From Cryptomeria japonica (Eukaryota > Streptophyta > Pinopsida > Cupressales > Cupressaceae), in contig NC_081406.1 of assembly GCF_030272615.1 (NCBI RefSeq), forward strand, positions 213,190,997-213,254,996: a stretch of 64,000 nt of DNA, written 5' to 3'. A program made the position numbers and the translations under genes. The notes beneath the pieces are model-generated. The model was not told where the DNA came from. It ran no database searches and saw only the letters and a program-made list of their open reading frames with translations. How positions within the stretch are numbered: the stretch's first letter is position 1; each line of letters opens with the position of its first letter. Of this stretch, positions 54,156 through 64,000 are shown one piece after another.

Positions 54156-56749
54156 TGATGAGGAGGTAGAATAGAAGTTAGTCTTCTTCTGAGGTTGGTG
54201 GGCTTTGTTCTCAATGTGCAATCAATCCCTAGGCACAAATGGGATTCTTCCAAACCTTTCTCCTATCTCCTCCTCTCTATTCAACACTATTTGCACTCTA
54301 TTGTATTGGACATCACTCCTCCTAACCTTCCATGCTAAGGCATTCAAGTCTGAAATGAGGTCCTCTTGTGTGTCACCAAAAATGAACAAGTTTGGTTGTC
54401 CAACTGGCTGAATCTCCTCTCTTCTAGGAATGGGCAACTGTTGGAGAACCATGGTTTACCTAACCTTGTTTTCACCTTTAAGGATTTCAATCACATTAAT
54501 GTGTTGACTGAGCATCTAAACAGGTCTGCAAAGTATGATGACTATCCTTTACCCTTCAATAGTGAAAATATCCAAATTGGATGCAAAGAACGTTGGTTTA
54601 CTCAAGGCAACTTCTAGGTTCAAGTGGTCATTTTGATCAAATGACTTAATGCAATGCTATGGAGCTTGTAGTAGGGTGTCTCAGGTCTTAACTGATCAGT
54701 TTTGATGATTTGAAACAATCATTTACTTCTCCTTCCTTACCGATTTCATGAAATTGTCAAATTTGCTCCAAAAAGGCTACTAGAATTAGCCCTAGTTTTT
54801 AGTGAAATTTGTTCACCCTGCTCAATCTGCTAAACTGCATGGAAAACCCTTGGAGATGTGGTCATTTGATGATTAAAGCTCAAGGATTTTTGCTATGTCA
54901 AGTACTGTACGAACTGTTTTAGGACTGCCCCACAAAATAGGCACTTTTCAAGGGTTTTTGAAGGTTTTAGTGAGGGTTTGCAATTTAAAAGTCTTCTCCA
55001 TGTTACTAGACCCAATTAAACGTTTTAAACCTTGCTTTGACATATACCAAGCACTCCCAAAGATTCAAACCTTATCTTAGAACACTGACATTATGTCAAA
55101 TAAATGCCATACTGCTGCCCTTACACAGAAAAAACAGTCTAGAGGACTGGGACAGCAATGATTTTAATGTTTTTGCATACATTTCAACATTTGTACACCA
55201 AATACAATGTAATACTATCAAATCTAGATGCAATAAAGACTTGATAGAAGTTGGAGCAACCTGCAAACAAGTAGGAAAGGAGTTTTTTAATGACTGTTGG
55301 TCATACACCGCCATCACTGCACTTTTAACAATCTTAAAACTGTTTGCACTTTCTTTCTTTGTTTTAATTTATTTCTTCAATCTATCACTAGCCTGCAAAG
55401 GGCTGTTAATGGAAAGGCAAAAACAATACATATAGCCTCTTAAAGATCTTAAAATTTGAACACTCAAGGGATGCCACAAAACATGACAGCCTTATAAGAC
55501 TGTGACAAAGAAATACACTTTTTCTAGGATCCTTATTTAGGTCCTTTACAATCAAATGGTGTATCTTATATTCTCCACATTGAAACCACTTGCAAATACA
55601 TTTTCATGATGCAAGAAAGAGGAATACATCATTCCATACTATCCATTTAGAGAGGTTGGCAATGAGGATCTAACAATGAAACAGTGACTCACTGTTTTGC
55701 AGTCCGTTTTACACCTTTGCCTCTTGCTTCCAACCAAGTCATGAGAGAGACAAGGATGGTAAAGCACAATGTTGTCTCTTGCCAACTTGTTTCTTCTTTA
55801 ACATTTCAAGGTACAGTGCTATGAACAGCAAAGTACCATTTAAACAAATTTGAGAATACCCAAGCCAAGTTGCTCACTTCACACACTTGCCATGGGCTTA
55901 CAAACACTTGTACATTGCTAGAAAAGGAAAATGGATGTATGGTACAGTATGTACAGATCCAACAAATTCCCTCAAAGCCATGGATGAAGAGACTTTGAAG
56001 AAATTAGTTGGACCATGAATGATCTTCCATTGGAACCACAAAACAATGCCTTTCTCAAGAGCACTTCAAACAAAACTTGTTCCAAACCCCAAGAAAAGAT
56101 CAGAGATCACTACTAAAACATCAAGAGAGATCACAGAAATGAAAAACAGAAGTAGTACGGACTCATGGAGCCATGGTACGGACTGTACTCTCAAAAGTGT
56201 AGAAAATTAGTTAAAAACTCACAAAAATGAGAGCAAATTAAGTATTTCTCTTAATTTTCCAAAATGAACAACCCATACAATGATTGGAACATGGTTTATA
56301 TACATGTTCCAAGTTGTTGAAGCCCTTGTACGGACAGGTACAGGCTGGAACTAACCAAACCCACCAAAAACCACTTTTTTGACAACTTTTTGACAACTTT
56401 TGTTGCTCAAAAATTGCATTTTGACTTCCGGTGACTTGGAACTCAAACCAATGAATCAAAATCATTTAGAAACACTAAATAAACATGCTCAAATTCCTTT
56501 CAAGGCTTTACAACATCAAAAAATTCAAAAATGCTTATTTGGACCCGAAATTGACAATTTTTGGCCCACTGAGCAAAAACCAAAAATCTTGGAAACTCTT
56601 AAACAAAATGAGTTCCAAACCTCATTACACCATAAAAAAAACCTATTAAACCTACTAGAAGCATAAAATAAACACACATGCTTAATTTGCAACAAAATGC
56701 TATACCTGCTGTGATTTGAGCATTCAAGTGCTCAGGTGCTCCTGCCCCA
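54156..56749 (-). repeat. 5' LTR of element E
   Basis: 2594 bp, paired with 46914-49517. ORFs within it mirror those in the other LTR and are not genes. Confidence 0.93.
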
Positions 56750-56754
56750 GTTGG

Positions 56755-59700
56755 TTTCTCAACTTTGTCATCATTAGGTTTACACCTCATCAACTGGGTA
56801 TTTCTAAAATTGCCACCATATTTTCACCCATCTTCTAGGCTTTCTAACAATATAATTTTTTTTCAATTTGAACAAAAATAACATATTATTCTTGAATTTC
56901 TTTTACCAGTGTCTCCATAGTTCTCAGAGACACATGTGTACCATTTTTTTAATAACTTTTGATCTAGTTATCCAAATTTTTAAAAAATTATATATTATTG
57001 TAGTGCACTCGATTCTTTACACTTTAAAAAAAGTTTTCATTTTTGATTATTTTGGTGCAAGTTGTCCTTTGTGCATGATTAAGTACCTGATTTTTAGGAT
57101 GTGCTTGATTCGAAAAATCATTAAAAAAAAATTTCTCAACAAAAAATTACAAAAAAAATACACATCAGACACTGTTATGTTTTTCAGAAAAAATTAGGAT
57201 CTTTTTTTCGTGAAAAAATGATTTGACCCCCTTAATCTTATCCAATTTTGAAAAAAAATAGTAGTTTGGAAACTAGATTCAGAGTACTACAGTATTGTTT
57301 CTTTGAGTATCTTCATATTTTGAGTGGATGACTTTCAAATTTCTCCTCCAAATTAAGGTTTACCTGATTTAAGAAAAAAAGTGTCCACTTATACCCCCCT
57401 ATTTGCACACCATCTTGGTGCACTTACCCTTTTGGTAGGTATAGGGAAATGATGAATTTAAATGAACAAGGTCTTCTAATCATGAAATTGTCCTTGAACC
57501 ATTGTGTCAAGCAAACAATATCATGGCAAACATTTCTCACTTCATTCACAGTATCAAAACACTATCACCACTAAATATATGATAATCAAAGCTCATCACA
57601 CATTGAAATTCACACTTCTACTTCTTCCAATATGCTTGCATATCATTCACATCCAATTCAGAACAATCCATACACCAATTCATATATCCACACTTCCATT
57701 TATACTAGGTTGGCCACAAATAATATATACATGAATTACATAAAGTTGAACATCAAAAGAAACTATACACAACGTGATCTACTCCAAGAGATAAAGGTGA
57801 CCTAAATACACCACAATGCATCTTTCTAAGTCAATTGCAACAAGCCACACACTCTATCACATCCTCCAACATAATGTGTAAAAAATCAATAAAGCTTGTT
57901 AAATAGTCAGCCCAAAAACAATCTTTCAAGATAAATTACTCAATGCAAATCTACACACGCTAGGATAAGACCCATACAAACCTTCTAAATCAACCTCTAA
58001 TGCATATGTAGACCAAAAGAGTATGATCCAAAGAAATAAACTAATTGAGTTGGCTAGAGACCAACACAACTGAACATGCTGACCATATACCAATATAACT
58101 TTACTTGTTGATCAAACCAACACTTGAGATCTGAATTGGAATATTGCACAAACCATATGAACATGTCATCCAAGATGCAACACATCAAACAACACATTAA
58201 AGCAACAAAGAGCATTCCTCAGACTAGTCATGTCAGAAAACCTTACTATCAACAAATTGCAACAACCAATCTTCACCATTAGATCAACTAGGGACCTAAA
58301 AAAATGATAGTGCAACATCTATAGAATTTAGATATTATGTCTAGGTACACAAGCCATAATCCTCAAAATGAGAGGAATGAAAAACATTCTTCCATGAGGT
58401 CTTTAAATACTCTTTCTTGCATATTGCAACTTCCATAACTGTTACCTTCTCAAAACACTTCATACTTACTTGACATCACCACCAGACAACATAACAACAC
58501 CTAAACACTCATTTTTGGACTATTACTACGTTCCCATAGTTGAACAACTCCAATGTCCTCTTCACTTCTCCTACATTAACACACATTGTGACATTAATTA
58601 CAACACTAGACAAGTTTGACATTAATGACAACAAACCTCAAGTTTCCAACAAGAAGGTGGTAAAGATAAGTGACTACTCCAAATGTGTAAATTACAAGTG
58701 TAGAATAAGTCTAATAGACATGACTTGAGACAAAAATGAAAACATTTCTAATTAAGCTTAACCAACTAGTGAATATGAGTAATGAAGTATCTAGATGACT
58801 AAAGACACTTTCCACACCAACACTTACAGGGATTAAAAAACCTTAGATGGATTCATATATGCTATTTAAATACATGCAAACAATAAAACACAATCAACCT
58901 AAACTAATTAGAAACTGGATATAATAAATTGAAAAGCTATTTTAGAAATTAAACATAGAGTAAGAAATTCAATATTGGTACAATGTTGAATAATAAATGT
59001 TGATGTTGTATAGAGTTGAATCATCTAGGTATGTGAATAGATTATTAAAACTTGAAGAATTTCATAGGATTTTTTACAATCCCGAAAGTACTTTTGCATC
59101 GAGTTTAAGTTTCTTGGGATCAAACTCAAGCATTGAAAGAATGATATGATGCAAAAGATTGACCTTTCTTTGATACAATTGATTTGATAGACTATACAAT
59201 CTTGAATGTTTCTTCACTTTGATATTTAATATCCAAATATACATAAGTATGATTTTATTTGAAAATGCCTTTTGAGTAGTTTTTTAATCACTAGGATCAA
59301 CATGTCCTAGGTAAAAGCCTTAGATATATTGGCTTATAGCATTGGGTAATATTCGATGACAAAATTCTTAAGCATGTAAATGAGTTATATAAAAAAATTA
59401 ATTTGATGGTTTCCATTTAATTTGTAAATTCAACGTTCAAAGAATTTTTTTCCTTTATTATCATTGTGAAATAATTTCACATTAAACGTCTAAATACCAA
59501 GATATACAAACAATTCACAAAATGTGCTATGTTGGCTCACAAGAGCTAGTGAAAAAAGGGTGGTAACTTGAGAATTTACATCAGAAGATTTAAATTATGG
59601 AAGCAATCCCAAGCTATTTAAGATCAATTCCAACTATTATAGGATCACTCTGCATAGTGAAATTCAATTCTTAGAAATAATAGTAAGTGCATAGAGGTTT

Positions 59701-61748
59701 GCACTTGTATAATGGAAAATGTGTTGAAATAGGTATAAATTGGAATGAGATAAGGTAAAATATATAGAGACATGTAAGCGAGAGAAAATGGAGATGGATA
59801 TTGATTCCAGATTAGCCACATTTAACACAAGAGTGTGTCACTTGCTAGGGTACAATATTATATAGATATCCCATCAAATGTTCCTAAAACTAAATGGGAA
59901 TTGACATGGATATCCAAATTCCATAATAAAAATTCTCTTAGCTCTATAAGAGACCAGGAATATCATGTCATAATGTGTAATCTTTTATTTGATTCATAAA
60001 TCTACTATTAAAGTTACATTAGTATATCTTTGATAGACTAGAAAATAAATATTTCTATATTTGGGGTTAGAACTACATGAGCAATCTTGATCTTGAGATT
60101 CATAACCCTAAACTTATGCAAATCCATAATACCACAAAGGTGGCCTTGAGTTGTGTCTCTATTCTCTAGAATTTTCCATTATGTGTATACCTATATTAGG
60201 TTGTGCTTAAGAATATTGCGAGGACCTACTATCAAGTGGGGAAATTTGTGTCTTTCTTCATTTTAGTTATGCTTTATGTATTGAATCAATGATTTTTTAA
60301 CATTAAAGACATGCCATGCGAAATGAAAAATGTTTGGGTGTTTATCTTTATGTATAAAACTATTGGTATAATTATTGATGTATATTTGAATGATGATTTT
60401 TGTAATGATAATGCAATGTGATCTCATAATCTCTAAATGTTCATAAATTTACCTCTTGATATAATTTGTTCTTTTAGCACCACCTTAATATTCAAATTTG
60501 AATATTTCACATATAAATTGGTGGTTAAAACAATCAAACAATAAATATCTAGATTCCAAAATATTTATCAATTTATTCATAATTTTTTTTTATATAGTAT
60601 TAAATCAGTTGTAAACATGTATCGTAATATATTTACATTGCATTTAGAACTAGATAAAATTTATTTAAATTCCATATTTATAATAATATTTTAATTTTAA
60701 ATATATTTAAGTTGAACTCTTAAGAAACAAAATTTCCAAAAACATTGCCATCGTGCAAACTATTGAAAAAACTTTTAAAATTGGTTTTTCTTGGTTGAGT
60801 AGATACCTATGTTTTGGGACATCATGCATGACTTCGTATCTTGATTTTATTTATGATGTAAGAGACAAATGAATTTTATGGTTTATTTAAGAAAATGAAT
60901 TAAATATTTCATTTGCCATTTTTTGGGCCCGTGTTTGTTTTAATTATGGCGACAACATTTATACAAGTTTTAACTTAACCTTTAACTTTAATGCATTTTT
61001 TGTTTGTGTTAACAAGGAAAATGGACAATGGAAGCTTTATTCATTCCAAAGAGCTAAAATACTATGTATATGTAATTAAAGAGTTGACAATTTTATAAGA
61101 AATTTTATATGTATATGTATAGATTAATAAATATTTTTAATATTACATTATATAAAGTAGTCATTCTTTTTTAGATTTGACTAGGATTTTTTTTCATTTT
61201 ATATTACACCATACAAATTAATCATTCATTTTTAAGATTTGAAAGGGATCTCTTTCAAACAAATAAATTTTATGGAGTATTATAATGCAATCTACTCATC
61301 ATTGATGAGGAAAGGATTAAAATGTGACATAAATAACTTTTAGTCATAAATTTTTGGCTTTACATTTTTAATATTGATAAGAAGGATATGAAATCTAAAT
61401 TGATAGGGAGAGAGAACGAAAAGAAATTTGTTTGTGTATAGAAAAAGGCTAAAGGATTTACACAAGTGACTGTAAATGTGACCCAACAACCTAAGCCCAA
61501 TTAATTATAATAAATTGAAACACCTAGATAGAAGTGAAATAGGATTGTCGTTCTTTAAACACCTTTACATTCAATCCAACTTCGTGATTAGAAGAGAGTT
61601 CATTTAAATGATCATGCGTAATTAAAGAATGGTTAAATGATAATTTGAAGACTCACTTCTCATGATCAAGAAATACCATATATGTTTATTAATTACTTAA
61701 AAAATAATAATAGCATTTCAGTATTTATTGTTGTAAGTTTTGTGAGAT
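56755..61748. other. Gene-free AT-rich spacer
   Basis: About 5 kb in which I find no supported ORF, RNA gene or LTR pair. The short ORFs (56868-57197, 57504-57734, 58540-58728) have low-complexity or unrecognised translations. The text resembles old, decayed repeats (many A/T runs), but I cannot assign a family. Confidence 0.5.
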
Positions 61749-62760
61749 TGTTGGAAGAATGTTCCAAATATGTGCTTAAGAGATATTTGAGACGTGTTGT
61801 CATTGATGTCAACATATTTCTTTGTTTGTGATAGTGATGTAGTGAACTTGAGTGAGTTGTTTAGCTTAGCATGGTGAAGATCAAAGTTTGCAGATTAAAA
61901 CATTTTTAAATAACTGTATGTAGTTGATTCAGTGCGAGTCTCAAAGGTCCGCATGAAGATTTGATTGAGTTATGGGTATCTGTGTTGTGGTTGATTCTTC
62001 AGTTGTTTAGTTATGATAGGGTTCAATATTTTGATTTGCATTGCTTCGCATTGTAATATCTTGTTCTATTGATTTGGAAGTATGTTTGGGACATTGGTGT
62101 GTATCCTCAATTCAAATGGTTCATGGTTTGGAGGTCCACAAGTGATTTTCTAGATTGACAGTCATTGTAATTAGTGTTCTTGAGGTCCAACATAGAGATA
62201 ATGATGATTCTAGTAATTTGTGTTGGTGTGGATGTTTCTATGGTAATTCATGATGCTTGTGGATGCTTCTAGATCATGTGCCTTTTGTGTTGGTGGTTTG
62301 CATTGATCATTGAGCTCGTAATTGATAATTTTCCTTGGTATGTTGGTGTTCTTTATGTTCTTGGCTAATTGGATGCTTGTAGCGCATTGCGGATGTTCGA
62401 TGTATAATTCTTGGAGGTGTTTCACATTCAAGGTGATTGATTTAGGTCCATGTTATGTCTTGGCTGACATTTCTTAGTCCAATGTGATATTGTAGCATGT
62501 ATGGTTATACTTTTGTAATTAGGTGGTGAGTGCTAAGCCAACCTTGAAAGATGGGTTGATGACATGTATAAATAAATGTAATAATCATGTAATCAAGTGT
62601 GTGTGTGAGTGAATAATGTATTGATATTTCAGAAGCAAAGAAGAAATGTGAAGGATAAAATAAAGTTGTTATTGTGTGTGTGAAAAGTGGACCTGTATTT
62701 GTATCTGGAATACACAACACTTCAATTAAGTCATTAGATGCATGGTTAGTAAATCAATAA
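61749..62760 (+). repeat. LTR-like segment (possible solo or decayed LTR)
   Basis: Starts GAGATTGTTGGAAGAATG, resembling the PPT-LTR junction of A, B and F (GAGATTGTTGGCAT). Some 50 bp on it has TTGTCATTGATGTCAAC, matching TTGTCATTGATGGAAAC in the A LTR. It has TATA-like GTATAAATAAATG at about 62569-62581. I could not find the R/U5 block, the right end or a target duplication, so the right limit is approximate. Confidence 0.35.
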
Positions 62761-63754
62761 TCAATGAATAATAAACCATTACAAAGTGACCCATTGCCTT
62801 CTAGTAGATGCGAGTTTAGATTGCTCTCAGATTTCTAAGCTTTCCAGTGACTAGATAACACCTAGACGAAGGATTTTTAATCTATATGGGCATGAATTTA
62901 AGCTAGATGGATGCAAGATTAATCTAACATGATTTAAGCAATACATGAATATTTAAGCTAAATGATTTAAACAATATGAAATAACTAATATGCAATATCT
63001 CAATGCAAATTCTCAATGAACCTAGAGCAAAAACAACATAATAACAATATATTCTCCAGGATCTTTGAATGAGAGATAAGAGCCTGAATTTATAGAAAAT
63101 TCAGAAATAAACCAAAGGCCGAGATCAAATGATGATGAGCGGTCAAGATTTTCCAAGAGGAAGCACAATCTAGGTGAATTGATGTGATTGGATGCTTTTC
63201 TCAATTTTAAAGGAAATTGAACTAAAATTAAGATAAAATTAGAAAAAACTGATTTATTCTCTATTTCATTCAATTTTTTATATTTAATTGTTTTAATTGC
63301 TTTCTTTGAAATTATTTATCAATTTTTAATTTGTTTTTCAAGATTATCTCCAATTAATTTCTTTTCTCAAATTTTAATTCTTTTTTGTCAATTAATTGCT
63401 TTTTTGATTTATTTCCTTTTTTGAAGATTTGATGGCAAATTGATTTATTTCATTATATATGCAAGCATATTCAATAAAATAAATAAGATAATTGTTTTAA
63501 AAATGATTTAGTTGGAATGATCAATTAATTAAATAAATATTTAATTAATATTGGTTGATTAATTTACCATGTGACATAGATGATTTTAGAAATTAATTGT
63601 GTGCTCAAGATTTATTTAATTGGCTTTGGTTAGGACCTTGGTGACATTGACGAGATTAGGGGCTCATGGTTTAGATGACCACTTTTAGGGTATTATGTTT
63701 TCTCCTCTTTGAATTAATGTGCGAGCAGTGCGTTGGTTCAAAGAAAATTTGATG
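62761..63754. other. AT-rich spacer
   Basis: No supported gene. A T-rich stretch (about 63240-63440) has repeated TTAATTGCTTTTTT/TTATTT phrases. The minus ORF 63022-63273 shows no recognisable feature. Confidence 0.45.
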
Positions 63755-64000
63755 TCTAGGAGATACCAGTTCTGAACTTGATTGATCACGAACTAGATGA
63801 AGAGAGAGGTGTTTAGCTTGATTTGAAGTGATGAAGCTTAACAGAGTTGATTAAAGCAATATTGATCCCAAACTTGATTGAACTAGGAACGATGAAGCGA
63901 AAAGATACCAAACTTGAACTTGATTGATCAAGAAGCAAATCTTACTGATCTAGAACTTGATTGAACTAGACACAGTGAGTGAAGATAAAATCGATCTTGA
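63755..64000 (+). repeat. Degenerate short tandem repeat at window end
   Basis: Repeated phrases AACTTGATTGATCA, AACTTGATTGAACTAG and GATGAAG at irregular spacing of about 30-60 bp. The array continues beyond the window. Confidence 0.5.

Larger units (their letters stand above)
46914..56749 (-). mobile_element. Element E: Ty3/Gypsy chromovirus-type retrotransposon
   Basis: 9836 bp on the minus strand, flanked by GTTGG at 46909-46913 and 56750-56754. LTRs are 46914-49517 (3') and 54156-56749 (5'). The PBS lies at 54139-54152, and the order is gag, protease, RT, RNase H, integrase, chromodomain, PPT. The single long frame 54110-49698 carries six stops, and a frameshift near 49705-49720 precedes the chromodomain. 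LTRs are highly similar. Not autonomous in its present state. Confidence 0.93.

Noticed and set aside
46914-56749. Endogenous pararetrovirus (caulimovirid-type) origin for the RT/protease region
   Set aside because: Paired LTRs, integrase, chromodomain, PBS and PPT identify a Ty3/Gypsy retrotransposon; no movement protein is seen.
56755-57500. Possible second retroelement beside E
   Set aside because: No LTR, PBS, PPT or domain signal; the short ORF that spans the E boundary (56599-56793) is chimeric.
58540-58728. Short plus-strand ORF as a possible small gene in the right-hand spacer
   Set aside because: 62 codons, no start context, splice or homology evidence.

Overview
This window is almost entirely repetitive plant nuclear DNA. 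The evidence is AT-rich sequence, Ty1/Copia and Ty3/Gypsy LTR retrotransposons primed by initiator-Met tRNA, small GT-AG exons and large microsatellites. The large nested elements, long LTRs and long gene-poor spacers suggest a large-genome plant, possibly a gymnosperm, but that is inference. I see no intact host gene and no rRNA, tRNA or CRISPR array.

Layout. Element A is an LTR retrotransposon whose 5' LTR is cut by the window start; it runs from 1 to 35685. Inserted in A are a minus-strand Copia element F (3978-25379) and a Gypsy-like element D (26296-34036, 5-bp duplication CATAG). Inserted in F is element B (9845-23989). Inserted in B is element C (13819-21835, 5-bp duplication GATAA). 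The nesting is therefore four deep (A>F>B>C), plus D in A. From 35686 to about 43000 there is degraded sequence: a multi-exon gene-like remnant with phase-0 exons, two Gypsy RT fragments, local direct repeats, AT-rich repeats, and a minus-strand DDE-transposase-like pseudogene. From 44320 to 46660 there is simple sequence and a minisatellite with internal inverted repeats. Element E (46914-56749, minus) is a chromodomain-bearing Ty3/Gypsy element with 2.6-kb LTRs and a GTTGG duplication. From 56755 to 64000 there is gene-free AT-rich DNA with one LTR-like segment and a degenerate short repeat at the end.

Most interesting content. A, B and C are three divergent members of one element type. Each has LTRs, a PBS, an ORF1 with a coiled coil and 4-5 CCHC zinc knuckles, and a long ORF2 of up to about 1130 codons. 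ORF2 has no protease, RT, RNase H or integrase; it carries a conserved N-terminal domain, a basic linker and a coiled-coil C-terminal half. A and B share with the autonomous Copia F the polypurine tract, the LTR start and an R/U5 block. This suggests they are non-autonomous partners mobilised by an F-like Copia, with ORF2 conserved for an unknown role. D is a young element (near-identical LTRs) with an uninterrupted 1031-codon ORF that holds a retropepsin-like domain and a G-patch but no RT or integrase.

Decay. Most broken reading frames here are broken mainly by TAG/TAA/TGA at positions expected to be CAG, CAA, CGA or TGG. This fits C-to-T deamination of methylated, silenced DNA.
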